From positions 1-64,000 of the forward strand of contig RPFO01000779.1 in the NCBI GenBank assembly GCA_009746045.1: a DNA stretch of 64,000 bases. Reading direction: 5' to 3'. A program made the position numbers and the translations under genes. Shown piece after piece: positions 22,501-33,109 of the stretch. Source of the stretch: Mesostigma viride (taxonomy: Eukaryota; Streptophyta; Mesostigmatophyceae; Mesostigmatales; Mesostigmataceae). The notes beneath the pieces are model-generated. The model saw only the letters and a list, made by a program, of their open reading frames with translations, was not told the origin of the DNA and made no database searches. The number at the start of each line of letters is the position of its first letter. Position 1 is the stretch's first letter.

Positions 22501-24289
22501 AACATAGCGACAATAAATGAATCATAGCGACAATAAATGAAACATAACGACAATAAATGAAACATAATGACAATAAATGAATCATAGCGACAACAAACTT
22601 AATCTGGTTCAACGGGTTATTTTCGCAATTGTTTGTGTGGCATGCCCATGCGCATGACACGCAAGTACTTACATCCTTTGTGTGGATAGTAACACACAGC
22701 CATCAGGGTGGTTATTTTACCGATCATGACTGATGCGTGTGCTCCCTACCACCTGTCCGCCATTGTGGGGTCCATAATGCCCTTGCAACTATAACTGGCC
22801 CCACTTGGGCAGGTAAGCTCAGTGGACCCGACCTCCATTGGACCTATATAGGACACAGGAATAACAGTTAATACTTAATCCTACATAGGTGACAGGAATA
22901 ACCTGTAATACTGCATAGGACCTCCTAGGACACAGGAATAACACTAGATACTGCAAGCGACACAGGAGTAACATTAAATATTGCGTAGGACACAGGAGCA
23001 ACATCGAAAGCTACATAGGACACAGGAATAACATTTATTATGACTACCTCCTGGCATTGCGGACTGGGTTGTCGGAATCCTCCCAAGAATAGAAGAACCC
23101 CGCCAGGTAGCTGCCAGGGTTGAAAAGGGGGGGGGGGGGGGGTAAAAGAGGCACACATGAGTAGTCGTGTCAGCATTAGAACAAGGGGATGTTATCTCTG
23201 GCACCCATGCATCCGCATCTCCAAATGCACCACGCAAAAAAATGCCCACATAGGGTGCCATACCTCAAGTGCCATACGCGTAGGGTGTCACCTCATGTTC
23301 TGCACTCCTTCCTGTCTTCCTTTCTCTTTGAGGGAGGATCCTCAAACGCTGAACACTTTTTCTGCTTCTAAGATCACCGTCAAAGTCCCGTGGGACAAGA
23401 ATGCCTCCAGTGCACCTGGAGACAACCCAGCGGGTGTTCCTGGTGGCAGGCCAGGGCAGTGCGTGCAAACTTGCACAGCACACAGGTGCAGCTGCCAGCA
23501 GAAACACAGATGATATGGGTGGCTGTGGATCGAGGATCTCCATGACTGTCTCACATGATACTACATTTAGTCGATCCTTCCTTTCCATACTTACCTCAGA
23601 ACATACTCGACATACAGTCTATCGCTCCATATCCATGTAGCGAAGTGATCATCATTACATTACCTTGAATACAGGAGGCCAATAATATTCTAATACTTAC
23701 GATATGAAACACATGACATTACACTAGCAATATCTTTCAAAAAAACATTCGCGAAAAAAGAGTTATATCGTCGTTGAGCAAGGCCAGCGTACTGTATGGT
23801 TTATAAACAGGATGCCATCTATTGATAGACACACCTGACGAGGACAGCACCTGCGTACTGTCCAACGCCGGCAACCAGAACTCCTTCACTTTGTGGATAA
23901 AGCAGCGATGAACATACGTGACAATAGATCAGCCTGCGCTTAAGTAATGCACCGTGTGCACGCATTCTTAAATCTATCTCATGAGCCCGTTACACCGAGC
24001 AATCCACAATCATCGACTTCCTCGCTGCTTTCCTGAGAGACCCGCCGGCTCAAGGCTTGCATAAAAGTGACATGTCGTGGCGTTGGAGAGTGTCCCATAC
24101 GGGCAGAGCCTCGCTCTCGAGGCGCATTACTTACAGAACAAGTACAGTCATGAATGCCAGGGCCGTTAAGGTGTGTGGGCGATACAAAAATGCCGTCCAA
24201 GGATCGTAATCCGTGGATTTCGATGATCCATTTCTGGACCTCTCTCTTGCTTCCTCTTCCGCTTTCATTTTAGCCGCCTTTGCCGCCAT
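13530..24289 (-). CDS. PSS1: Phosphatidylserine synthase, base-exchange type
   Basis: An integral ER-membrane enzyme that swaps the head group of a phospholipid for L-serine, as in plant PSS1 and animal PTDSS. Twelve exons on the minus strand: 24289-24135, 23110-23048, 21898-21839, 21159-21069, 20096-20042, 19452-19373, 18618-18502, 17130-17046, 16517-16426, 15209-14956, 14062-13977 and 13672-13530. All junctions are GT-AG, and phases match to give 1,281 nt and 426 residues. Family landmarks appear in order: [12 protein letters not shown] (from residue 29), [95 protein letters not shown] and a basic tail ending GKKTR. Several hydrophobic segments fit a polytopic protein. The start is fixed by an in-frame upstream TAG with no earlier Met. 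Introns are filled with minisatellites, listed separately. The gene is head to head with IF-2. Confidence 0.95.
14130..14178. repeat. ATT microsatellite in PSS intron
   Basis: A short run of ATT/TTA units between the last two large exons of the phosphatidylserine synthase gene. Confidence 0.8.
15329..15640. mobile_element. Foldback (MITE-like) element in PSS intron
   Basis: Arms of about 40 bp at 15329-15370 and 15599-15640 are inverted copies; both contain TATATCTGGCTG and GACAAGCCCGGAGCGAGTGT on opposite strands. The centre is a G/C homopolymer-rich stretch with repeated GGTCGAGACC and GGGTCAGACCC palindromes. It is non-coding, and no target duplication was identified with confidence. Confidence 0.75.
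16015..16310. repeat. CTACTATACTA minisatellite in PSS intron
   Basis: Imperfect tandem ACTACTAT and ACTCCTAT units over about 295 bp, in the intron between the exons at 15209 and 16426. Confidence 0.9.
16556..16720. repeat. AAAAGGCACC minisatellite in PSS intron
   Basis: Imperfect repeats of AAAAGGCACCnACCA, each about 15-30 bp, just upstream (gene sense) of the exon at 16426-16517. Confidence 0.85.
17600..18501 (-). repeat. 49-50-bp minisatellite built from the exon 7 donor junction
   Basis: About 18 units. On the gene strand each contains GTGCTCGAGGTGGGTGTTGG, followed by GGTTGGTGGCTGTGTCGAC. The real exon 7 end is CTGCTCGAG/GTGGGTATTGG at 18502/18501, so every unit carries a near copy of the last exon bases plus the 5' splice site. 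The array starts directly at that junction. Confidence 0.9.
18720..18810. repeat. ACGGCACTAAA minisatellite in PSS intron
   Basis: About eight units of 11-12 bp based on ACGGCACTAAA, in the intron between the exons at 18618 and 19373. Confidence 0.9.
18964..19062. repeat. GCATGGACGAGCGCGGC minisatellite in PSS intron
   Basis: About six 17-bp or longer units, with some variant copies, in the same intron as the GGCACTA array. Confidence 0.85.
20455..21045. repeat. CCCA, CCCG and CA-rich array in PSS intron
   Basis: Runs of CCCA (about 20457-20525), then CCCG with irregular CCG (about 20526-20893), then ACAC/GCACAC (about 20894-21025), lying between the exons at 20042-20096 and 21069-21159. 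Long open frames of PTHP, RAGG or VCV repeats across it are artefacts. Confidence 0.95.
22498..22590. repeat. 20-bp minisatellite in PSS intron
   Basis: About five units of CATAGCGACAATAAATGAA, in the intron between the exons at 21898 and 23048. A piece of family D retroposon sequence (GCATGCCCATGCGCATGACA) follows at about 22640-22672. Confidence 0.85.
22835..23040. repeat. GGACACAGGAATAACA minisatellite in PSS intron
   Basis: About seven diverged units centred on GACACAGGAATAAC with variable spacers, ending next to the exon at 23048-23110. Confidence 0.85.
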
Positions 24290-25215
24290 GATGACGTACC
24301 AATAGCACAGGTAGCACTGTGTATGCTTCCCTTTTCGTTTTTTCGATATCCTCGCAGCTGCCTAAGTCAATTAGCCCAAATTGAGCATTGTCGACAAGGA
24401 CTCATACCAGTTGCTAACTCAGGGAGTCATAATTTTAGAAGATGAAATAATGTGCAGCAAGTTCATTAGCAGACCTTTTCCCGATGCACACAACGCTCTA
24501 ACAGTAGGAGATGAACCAGGTGCCAGGTCCTCACGCGGTTATAAACGGGGGGAGGCGTGCCTCGCCACTGCAGTGATCTGCAAATGAGCGACTGTCCTGT
24601 GTCAGCAGCAAAATAATGCAAGCGGTTCGGCTCAAATGCCACCATGCCTGTATCCCGAAGCAAGCGTCCTACTGTTGTTGTTGTTGTTGTGTCCCACGCC
24701 GCACATGGGCAGCAGAGAATCTATAGATGTTGTAGTGACCTGCAGGGTCTCTGGAATCTACTATTCACCCTGACATCCAGTTTAACGAGTTAACAGTCAA
24801 GTGGCAGTAGTCCTTTTATGAACGGAACCTCCGGTCCAGAGGGAAGGGAAAGCTGAGCGGGCGGCGAGGCACGAAGCCGTCCGGCACATCGAAATGCGCT
24901 GCAAAAATGATCGGTCAGGACTCAGGAGCCAGTAATAAGTACGCCGGTTAGAGATGTCATGTTAGCGGTCGGCCGGTCGCCAGGCCTCTGCTTTTCCTGT
25001 ACTGTGCAAGTAGAGCGCTTCCGGGAATGCCGCGTAACCGGGCCGTCAGGTCCAGGCGGACGGCCTCAGCCTACAACTACCGATTATCTGAGGCTGACTT
25101 TTGCGCTTTGTGCGTCGTGGCATGGCCCAGGGAATCAAAGGCCGATGGGCAACGCAAACCGGAAAAGCACCAAACGTGAAGTCCAGGGGCAGCGCACAGC
25201 GCCTTGAGAGCAGCT
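24290..25215. promoter_or_regulatory. Divergent intergenic region between PSS and IF-2
   Basis: About 0.93 kb between two head-to-head start codons, so it should hold both promoters and 5' UTRs. A short GTT/TTG microsatellite lies at about 24671-24690. I cannot point to a specific TATA box or factor site. Confidence 0.55.
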
Positions 25216-28176
25216 ATGGCGGCGTGCATGCAGGGCGTTCCTGCCGTACACTGTCGTCAGCTTGTAGTCGGCTCTCAATGGGGAGCTATTCCAATCTCGC
25301 TTGCTGCAAATAGGCAATTGCACTCCAGGCATTACCCGAGCTTTGCGTGTAGTGAAAATGAGGAGCTATCCATCGCGTCCCGACATCGTAGCGGCTTTTT
25401 GTCGACGTCCTGGGATTGCAGAGGTGCGCGCCGTTTCTGCCTTTCTCGAACTCGTAGCGCTGCGTCGTATGGCCGTCGAAGCGTCGTGCTGGCACAGGAA
25501 GAGTCGGAGGCCCAGCCTCCCTCGGCTTCGGAAGAAATCCGACGTCCCTCCCTGGCACCGAAACCTGTTATAAAGCCGAAGGTTGTACCGCGGCCTCCTC
25601 CACGCGGTGGTAAAACTGGCGTAGCTTCCCGAGGTGGAAGCGTAAGCCGCGGTGGCGCTGGCAGAGGGGGATCTGTTCGGCGAGAGGATTCGGATAGGCC
25701 TGGTGGGGAGCGCGCGAGGCCGTTTGGCGATCGGGAGCGGCCTGCCGGAGACCGCGAGAGGCCTGCTGGCGACCGCGAGAGGCCTGCTGGCGACCGCGAG
25801 AGGCCTGCTGGCGACCGCGAACGGCCTTTCCGCGAGCGGCCAACCGGCGACCGGGAGCGACCTAGTGGTGACCGCGAGAGGCCTAGTTTTAGGGACCGCA
25901 TGAGCAGCAGGCCCAGCGGGGATGGCGAGGGCGAGGGGGAGCGTGAGCGGCCTGCGAGGGCTATGGGGAGCGACAGGCCGGAGCGGGGAGAATTCGACCG
26001 GCCATCAAGAGGAGGAATGGGAGGCGACCGGCCCGGGCGTCCGAGCGTGAGGGCCTCCGCGCCCCCTGCAGTGGCCGCACCTCCGAAGCTGGGCGATGTC
26101 CCTGCTCGGCCGGACAAGGTCAACCGCCGCCCCGCCAAATCGGCAGGCCCCCCTGCAAAGAAATATGCGGACAAGGACGAGCTGGGCGGCCGCGGCCGCA
26201 TGAAGTTGGTCAAGTCGTCGACGGTGGACATTGACAACGTGGTGCGTGCGGGCCGTGCGCGCCGCAAGCAGAAGCAGCAGGACCGCGAGGACAAGAAGGA
26301 GAAGAAGGAGAAGGTGGAGATTCTCGAGGTCTCCGAGTCAGGCATGCCGCTCACCGGCCTCGCCAAGCACCTTGCGGTTAACGAGGCCGAGGTCATCAAG
26401 GTCCTGTTCATGAAGGGCCTGCCGACGACCGTCAACTCGGTCCTTGACATGGCCACCGTGAAGCTCGTGTGTGCCGAGTTTGGCGTGGAGGTGCTGGAGG
26501 CCGGCACGGCCGACGTATCGCTCGACGCCCGCAAGAAGAGCCCGCGCTCGACCGCCGCGGACGAGGACCCCGACGCAGCGCCCCGCCCGCCCGTCGTGAC
26601 CATCATGGGCCATGTTGACCATGGGAAGACATCGATGCTGGACTACATCCGCAAGGCCAAGGTCGCGGCAGGAGAGGCCGGCGGTATCACGCAAGGGATC
26701 GGCGCGTACCAGGTGGAGGTCCAGTCGCAGCCGGTCGTGTTCCTGGACACACCTGGCCACCAGGCGTTCAGCGCGATGCGTGCGCGTGGCGCGCGCGTGA
26801 CTGACATCGTGGTGCTCGTCGTCGCGGCGGATGACGGCGTCCGCCCGCAGACGATCGAGGCCATCAGCCACGCCAAGGCGGCTGGCGTCCCCATCATCGT
26901 CGCGCTCAACAAGATGGACAAGACGGGCGTAAACGCAGAGCGCGTGATGCAGGAGCTCGCCGGCATCGGCCTCATGCCGGAGGCCTGGGGCGGGGAAGTC
27001 CCCATGCTCCCCGTGTCAGCGCTCACCGGTGACGGTGTCGACGTCCTCCTGGACACCATCCTCCTCGTCTCGGAGGTGGAGGACCTGAGGGCCAACCCGA
27101 AGCTCCCCGCGCGCGGCACTGTCCTGGAGGCCCACCTGGACCGCAACCTGGGCCCTGTGGCCAGCGTGATGGTGCAGGCGGGCACGCTGCGCAAGGGAGA
27201 CGCGTTTGTCTCCGGCGAGGTGTGCGGCAAGATCCGGTCGCTGATTGACTACCGCGGGGCCAGTGTGGACACCGCGACCCCGAGCTCGGCCGTCCAGGTG
27301 TGCGGCCTGAGCGGCGTCCCTGTCGCTGGGGACGAGTTCGAGGTGTGCCCATCGGAGCGCGTTGCCAGGGAACGCGCGGCCGAGGCAGCGCTGCGACTCC
27401 GGCAGGACCGGCTCGTGGCCACTGGCGGCGAGGGCCGCGTCACGCTGGCGTCCCTGGCGGACGTGGGCCGCGGGCGCGACGAGGGAGGGTCCCTGGAGCC
27501 GCGCACGCTGAACGTGGTCCTCAAGGTGGACGTCGCGGGCAGCACTGAGGCGGTTCGCGAGGCGCTGCAGGAGCTGCCCCAGGATACGGTCGCGCTGCGC
27601 TTCCTCATGGCCGCGCCGGGAGATGTGTCCACGTCCGACGTCGAGCTGGCCGCAGTCTCCGATGCCGTCGTGCTTGGGTTTGGCGTGACGGTCCCCGCGG
27701 GCGTCGCGGCCACCGCCGCGGCCAAGGGGGTGGAGATCCGCACGTACGACATCATTTACCGGCTCGTGGACGATGTCCGGCTGGCGATGGAGGGCCTGCT
27801 CGCGCCCAAGGAGGTGCGCGAGGCGCTGGGCCAGGCGGAGGTGCGCGCTGTTTTCGGCGCGGGCAGTGGGCGCGTTGCGGGCTGCATGGTCAAGGAGGGC
27901 AAGCTGGCCAAGGGATGCCAGTGCGCGGTCCTGCGCAACGGCGCGACGGTGCACACGGGCAAGCTGGACAGCCTGCGGCGCGTCAAGGAGGTGGTCAAGG
28001 AGGTGCCTGCGGGCATGGAGTGTGGCGTCATGCTCGAGGGGTTCTCCGACTGGAAGGAGGGTGACGTGATTGACGCATACAACCTCGTGTCAATGCGGCA
28101 GAGCCTGGAGGATGCCAGCAAGAGCAAGGCGACCGAGATCGCAGCGCGCATGGCCAAGGAGCCCGCGGGTGTGTAA
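25216..28176 (+). CDS. infB: Organellar translation initiation factor IF-2
   Basis: A bacterial-type IF-2 GTPase that delivers the initiator tRNA to the small ribosomal subunit; here nuclear-encoded and probably plastid-targeted. It is a single exon of 986 residues from ATG 25216; the frame opens 12 nt earlier at a TTG. The first 90 or so residues are Ser/Arg/Ala-rich and fit a transit peptide. Residues about 130-300 are a disordered Arg/Gly/Asp/Pro region with tandem ERPAGDR heptapeptides, then Lys/Glu-rich sequence. The IF2-N-like domain begins near residue 367. The GTPase motifs are complete: GHVDHGKT 465-472, [15 protein letters not shown] 511-515, NKMD 565-568 and SALTG. Beta-barrel, IF-2 domain III and C-terminal barrel follow. 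Mitochondrial targeting cannot be ruled out. Confidence 0.96.
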   Translation: MAACMQGVPAVHCRQLVVGSQWGAIPISLAANRQLHSRHYPSFACSENEELSIASRHRSGFLSTSWDCRGARRFCLSRTRSAASYGRRSVVLAQEESEAQPPSASEEIRRPSLAPKPVIKPKVVPRPPPRGGKTGVASRGGSVSRGGAGRGGSVRREDSDRPGGERARPFGDRERPAGDRERPAGDRERPAGDRERPAGDRERPFRERPTGDRERPSGDRERPSFRDRMSSRPSGDGEGEGERERPARAMGSDRPERGEFDRPSRGGMGGDRPGRPSVRASAPPAVAAPPKLGDVPARPDKVNRRPAKSAGPPAKKYADKDELGGRGRMKLVKSSTVDIDNVVRAGRARRKQKQQDREDKKEKKEKVEILEVSESGMPLTGLAKHLAVNEAEVIKVLFMKGLPTTVNSVLDMATVKLVCAEFGVEVLEAGTADVSLDARKKSPRSTAADEDPDAAPRPPVVTIMGHVDHGKTSMLDYIRKAKVAAGEAGGITQGIGAYQVEVQSQPVVFLDTPGHQAFSAMRARGARVTDIVVLVVAADDGVRPQTIEAISHAKAAGVPIIVALNKMDKTGVNAERVMQELAGIGLMPEAWGGEVPMLPVSALTGDGVDVLLDTILLVSEVEDLRANPKLPARGTVLEAHLDRNLGPVASVMVQAGTLRKGDAFVSGEVCGKIRSLIDYRGASVDTATPSSAVQVCGLSGVPVAGDEFEVCPSERVARERAAEAALRLRQDRLVATGGEGRVTLASLADVGRGRDEGGSLEPRTLNVVLKVDVAGSTEAVREALQELPQDTVALRFLMAAPGDVSTSDVELAAVSDAVVLGFGVTVPAGVAATAAAKGVEIRTYDIIYRLVDDVRLAMEGLLAPKEVREALGQAEVRAVFGAGSGRVAGCMVKEGKLAKGCQCAVLRNGATVHTGKLDSLRRVKEVVKEVPAGMECGVMLEGFSDWKEGDVIDAYNLVSMRQSLEDASKSKATEIAARMAKEPAGV

Positions 28177-29216
28177 GCGACAGGGCTTGGGCCTGTTGTA
28201 CCCCTCCTATGACAAGTCCTCTTGACAAAAGGGTACGCTTGAGCGCCCGCTGTATCGACCCTCATGTCGACTCATCAGTGTCGGAATGGGCGCTTTTGTA
28301 TCCAGCGTTCGGAAGGACGGATGAGCACACTTTTTGTGTCCCTCATGGTGGGCGGAGGGAGCACAAGACGGGACGAGACTATTTGTTCCAGGGTGAAGGA
28401 GAAGGGATGGGTGGGGTGGTGGCCGCCTGGCTGGTCTGCCGTGCAGCAGCATGTACATTTGGTGTCACTGACGAGGGACACCGGTGGAACATTCGCATGT
28501 TGGACGCCGTCCCCACCTGTAACTGGTGTACTGGGAAGGGACTCTATTTTTGCCACGGCGCATCGACGCACTGCGCTACATTTCATGCATCCGAGCGGCT
28601 GATGGGCGGCCGGTCTGGCTTTGCTCACGCACACATCTGATGATAACGTCCGCGAGCTGGCTGGTGTGAAGGAGAGGTGGAGGTTGCCACAGTGCTGTTC
28701 CTGGCTTGGGTGAACGCTGGACCCCTGTTGCGTGCATTGCCACTTACTTTATTTTTGACGGTTTTGTTCTCAAGGCAAGGCCATGCACTCACGCATAGCT
28801 GCACCCTTTTGTTGGCGATTCAAGCGTGAACATCCAGTTGCCTAGGGATGCAGATGTTTTATTTTGGCTCAGAGCTGGGCCATGAAGTAGCTGAAGCTGG
28901 GTGCCCACGGAATGGTTTTTGGACTTACTGTAGTGGTGCGTCTCCCGTTCTGATTTCGTGGGCCGCTGAACCACGGCCTGCAACCTGATTGGGCATTCTA
29001 TCTAGCAAATAAAGATGCATCTTGCCACAGGTGCCGGTATCTGGCTCTGCTAAGCTTGCGCAGCTGTGAGCACGATTGTGCATGCCACGATGTGTGGTGA
29101 GATGTGATGAAGGACAATGTGCTTTCTAATGGCTAACACTGTGCTTACCATTATTTACTTTTTAATATCCCAAACAATTCACTTCAGCAATTCGCTTCGC
29201 GGATAATTAATTAAAC
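28177..29216 (+). other. Probable 3' UTR of IF-2 and flank
   Basis: No coding signal. An AATAAA word lies at 29008-29013, about 830 nt after the stop. Otherwise nothing is recognised. Confidence 0.4.
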
Positions 29217-29253
29217 TCATGCCCCCGTTGGGGAGTCACGGAGCATCAACCCA
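29210..29253 (-). mobile_element. Family A retroposon 3' end
   Basis: Read on the minus strand: a GGGTTGATGCTCC stretch, a CTCCCCAACGGGGG stem-loop, then AATTAATTA-like tail sequence. It matches the 3' end of the LINE at 41318-42864. The (CCCT)n array and family E repeat lie immediately 5' on the same strand. Confidence 0.75.
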
Positions 29254-29406
29254 GAGGGAGGGAGGGAGGGAGGGAGGGAGGGAGGGAGGGAGGGAGGGAG
29301 GGAGGGAGGAGGGAGGGAGGGAGGGAGGGAGGGAGGGAGGGAGGGAGGGAGGGAGGGAGGGAGGGAGGGAGGGAGGGAGGGAGGGAGGGAGGGAGGGAGG
29401 GAGGGA
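29254..29406. repeat. GGGA microsatellite
   Basis: About 38 tandem GGGA units; on the minus strand (TCCC)n. The equivalent (CCCT)n array follows the other family E copy at 53537, so the array travels with that element. Confidence 0.95.
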
Positions 29407-29439
29407 GCTAGGGAGCTAGGGAGGGAGGGTAGGTCACTC

Positions 29440-30055
29440 ACAGCAGTTTATTCCCACCCCAGCAGGGCCCCTCCCTCACATCCGGCTGCAAATTCTGCTT
29501 GATATCGCTTGCCTCTAGAATAAGCCAGACAGCCCTGATGCGAGCAAACGGCTCGCCATCATACTGTCGCTCACTGATGCTTTATACGCGCTTTCCGTAA
29601 GATGCAAACATGACGGAAAAGAGAGAATCGGGGAAAGGGGATACGGTGAAATACTTGTCTGCTACCGGCCGGGGTTTCAACAGCGGAAAAAATCGATCGC
29701 GCCTGAATGCACACATACCACTCCGTCACGTCGACAACGGTCTTGCATCGCATGTCCGTGTCACAGATGCGCAAAAATTGCTGGCGGCATTGGCATGCTC
29801 GCCGCATGCAGGAAACGCATGTGCGGAGGTCCGTTTTAGCCACTGAAGCCATGACGTCTTTGATGCCAAGAACGCCTGCAAAAGACACGATATTTGGCAC
29901 AAAAACAATTAAAAACGAATCACTGGTATGCGACGCCTGGCCTAGCCTTGAAATTGGACAAATAATCGCGCCAGCTCGGCGCGATAGCAAACTGAAGCGG
30001 TAATGAAAAAAGTGCTTCGGTCGAGGCCTTTAAAACTAAAAAATGCGGCCGGCCG
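29440..30055 (-). mobile_element. Family E repeat, copy 1
   Basis: About 615 bp closely similar, in inverted orientation, to 52927-53537. Shared landmarks include GCATTTTTTAGTTTT at one end and CAGCAGGGCCCCTCCCTCACA next to the (CCCT)n tail. Both copies have a possible open frame with GVLGIKD...AKTDLRT and VETPAGSRQVFHRIPFPR, ending RKARIKHQ and stop. Internal frameshifts separate the copies, so coding is unproven. The call is a dispersed retroposon-like element of unknown class. Confidence 0.75.
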
Positions 30056-30175
30056 CCATGCCTGTCGGTGGAAATTCGGTCACTGTCGTGCACGCACACA
30101 CCAAAAATCTCATTTCGCGCCACTTTTCGGGTCCTTCTTACGAGGCTGCACTTTGGCGGGGCTCGGACCGTTGTG

Positions 30176-30298
30176 TCGTTTACATTCCCACCCTTGCAGG
30201 AAGTAGCTTAGAATGTACGTATTAAAAGCCATATGCCCCTTCTCTGGGATATGTGCTACATATATACTCCCAACGGAGTTACGTTCCTAATTAATGTC
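30176..30298 (+). mobile_element. Family B SINE-like element, 3' part
   Basis: Contains CATTCCCACCCTTGCAGGAA, GTATTAAAAGCCATATGCCC, GTGCTACATATATACTCCC, then the AACGGAGT stem and CCTAATTAAT. It matches the 3' third of the element at 43025-43456. Confidence 0.8.
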
Positions 30299-31625
30299 CA
30301 TAGATCGAGCTAGCCTGCTGTAGAGCGAGACCTAGATGGTTTATATAGCCAAAAAACAAACTCGCATTTTCGGAACAATAACAAACTTGTGGAGGGAAAA
30401 TTGAATCCAATTGGTGTATGCATTACACATAATGGCAGTGCTGACCATCCCAGTCTGCACAGACCAGAACTGCAGCTAAGCATATCAACCTGCTCCTTGA
30501 TATCAACCTGCTTTGTATGCATCTGAGGTCACCTGCGCTGTTACTAGGAATCGGAAGTTTCCACGGTCCCCTCTGGCATCCATACTCTACTCAGAAACTG
30601 TCTACAACCACACGTCAATGGCTGCTTCCATGACAGGTCAAAAAAGACGACAGAAGCTCATCAATTTCCTATGTCTACCATTCTCAAGATCCAAGAGCCT
30701 TTGAACCACTCCGAGCATGTCGAGGAGAGAACCAGCGCAGGCCATCTCCGAGCGTATGGCCATCTCAAACACACGGCCTTCGGCATAAATTGGCATGCTG
30801 AGGCCCTTGCAGCATGACCGCTGCAGCACAGGCTGTATGCCTCGCTGAAAGCTCTTTCGTTCCCCGTGGCCACCGCATGGCCAGGTGAGAACAAAGGAGC
30901 TTATCCATTGGTGGAACGCCGCTGAATGGATCAGTTGTGCTTGACGGGTGCCAATCGCTAACTCACGGCGCTCCGCCACACACGTTTCCTAACGGTTTGG
31001 ACTCGTTCACATTAGAACCGGCAACATTGCATGGCATGATAGAGGTCATCACAGCAGCCTAGTGGCCAGCCTCCATTGTGGTCAGCAGTGCACAGCCGCA
31101 TGATCTGGGTTCCGTCCTCCCCATGTGACATCGTCGGCACCAATGCCACAGTTGACCCCGGGGTCTAGCCCAACCAGCTGACTGGATCAAGGCAGCGAAA
31201 ATACCGGGCCCCTGGGAATGAAAAGGCCCCCGGGCAGAGTGCCTATCATGAACGTGGCTTCGGGCCAAACATGGCCTCTTCAGTTTCGCTCTTACCCAGC
31301 CCAGCAAGGGCTGTGTGTACTATCATGTTCAACCACCACAGGGCTTGACTGGAGGCTGGGTAGCATGCCCACGTGTTTGGCAAACGGGGTCGCGTGCAGC
31401 GCCCCAACGAGTCTTCCAAAAACCTGGCTTTGAAAAAAATTGGTCGCATTGCACTTCCAGAGACATTCCAGCTGTCAGAGGCTGGAATGGTTAACCAATG
31501 CTAGCGACTGACTGAGCAACGGTTGCACAGTCATCTCACACTAAGTGGGTGCGCCAACTGTCCAAGCCGGGGATGCTGCCTTGGTTTGTGTGTGGGTGTG
31601 CATGTTTGTCTTGGACAGAAGAGGG
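30299..31625. other. Intergenic, no gene supported
   Basis: A minus ORF at 30638-30979 (113 residues) is open, but I see no motif, splice pattern or homology in it. Nothing else is recognised. Confidence 0.5.
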
Positions 31626-32327
31626 TCACGCGGCGCGCTTGGCAGTATCCGTGCCAGATTCTGGGACGCAGACCAAGGACTTTTCATAGTATACCACGGC
31701 ATCGCCCTCCACGACATGCTCTTCACGGCGGCTCTCCACGAACCCATTCGCCTCGTAAAATAAGCAAGCTGGTCGCATGGAGAAAAGTGTCGATAACACG
31801 ACTTTGCAGAACCCCTGCTCCGTAGCCCAACTCTCCAATTTCCCTAGCAGCTGGCTGCCCAAACCCGTTCGCCTTGCCTTCTCAGATATGCTCATCCTTC
31901 TTAACTCCGCAATCTTGTTTTCTACATCCACGGCCTGAAGGCCGACCATGCCCAAAATGCCGTTGTCGTCCTCGGGATGTACAGCCACCCAAAAGCAGCC
32001 TAGATAGCCTAAGTGAGGTGGTTTATTTAGGTCGTACACTTCTTCGATACGCGGCAGATCATCCTGCAAACTTCTTTCAACGTACCCCTCGAATGCCTCC
32101 AGAAGCTGCGGGCTTCCGCGGCGACCGTAATAGAGCATGCCAGCCTTAAAAAGCTCCACTACGCTGGGAGCATCCGTGGGACGATACTTCCTGATTTGTG
32201 CCTTGAATTGCCGGGGTTGTGGCAATCCGCCTGATGTTTGCCCATCTGCTGCATTGGTCATGTTTGAATGGCTGAAAACGTCAAAACGTCGGCAGAGCAG
32301 CCCGCATGAAATCAAGGCAGCAACCAT
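31626..32327 (-). CDS. GNAT-family N-acetyltransferase
   Basis: An acetyl-CoA-dependent transferase with a single GCN5-related domain; the substrate is unknown. It is 233 residues from ATG 32327, or 211 from ATG 32261. The first 22 residues (MVAALISCGLLCRRF) could be a targeting sequence. The domain starts at AQIRKYRPTDAPSV. The acetyl-CoA loop is in motif A, RRMSISEKARRTGLGSQLL (R-x-x-G-x-G/A type, RRTGLG). Motif B is CLFYEANGF. An insert, GCFWVAVHPEDDNGILGMVG, fits beta-4. It is intronless within the called region and faces the universal stress protein gene divergently. Confidence 0.85.
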   Translation of the reverse strand: MVAALISCGLLCRRFDVFSHSNMTNAADGQTSGGLPQPRQFKAQIRKYRPTDAPSVVELFKAGMLYYGRRGSPQLLEAFEGYVERSLQDDLPRIEEVYDLNKPPHLGYLGCFWVAVHPEDDNGILGMVGLQAVDVENKIAELRRMSISEKARRTGLGSQLLGKLESWATEQGFCKVVLSTLFSMRPACLFYEANGFVESRREEHVVEGDAVVYYEKSLVCVPESGTDTAKRAA

Positions 32328-32531
32328 ATGTGCATGCTCCACGACCCGCCATCCCAAACCACGGTTGTAATTAGGCTTCAGAGATATCGGAGAACCACTT
32401 CACTCTCTAGAGGTTTACTAGACAGGCTTTCTCTCTAGAGAGGCTGTGTATACTTATTACTAGTCCGTTATTGAAAGCCACGTGTCCAGGTCGTCTGCTG
32501 TCCACGCGGTCATCATCAGAGATCCTTATCA

Positions 32532-32731
32532 GGCGGAGCCAATTTTCGGAAGAACCGTCAGGTTCGCCAGAATTGGCGAAGCTTATAAGGCCGTACACGT
32601 GAGAAAACATAGGAATAGGGGATGAAAATCCGTCAATCCATCCATACATACATACATCCATACATACATCCACCGAATTTGTCCCGAATTTGCAAGCATA
32701 AGGGTGAGGTTCTTCCGAAAATTGGCTCCGC
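32532..32731. repeat. Short inverted repeat
   Basis: A 25-bp perfect inverted pair: GGCGGAGCCAATTTTCGGAA at about 32532, and its complement TTCCGAAAATTGGCTCCGCC ending about 32731. The enclosed 150 bp is non-coding and includes a CATA/CATC run. It could be a small foldback element between the GNAT and universal stress protein genes. Confidence 0.75.
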
Positions 32732-33109
32732 CGTAGAGTTTCAACGGGCAAGTTGCAAACACGCACGTTACTTGATACGTTGACAACTGACTCTTCCTTG
32801 ATAGTACTTACGCCGTTTACAAGCCGTTCAAGGCGGAAAGCAGCAAGACCCCCAGCCGTACTAAAGCGAAGGCGAAGGCAGCTGTGCTGACTAGGTAGGT
32901 ACTGCAGGCAAAGATCAAGATTGCTATGGGCGTTCATCCTGGTGACGTCGCGACGATTTGGCAGTTTTCGATAGCGCCACGAGAAAGTCGAATTTCTGAA
33001 TATAATGGTTTTCTGACATGAAATAGCAGCGCGGTATGATCGATTTTTGAAGGTCCCTGCCACCCCAATTTTAAAGTCTGCTGCTTTTGTGAAGCAGTTC
33101 CCCATAAGC

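Noticed and set aside
25332-26606. Minus-strand ORF of 424 residues opposite IF-2
   Set aside because: Shadow of the GC-rich IF-2 coding frame; the plus strand has complete GTPase motifs.
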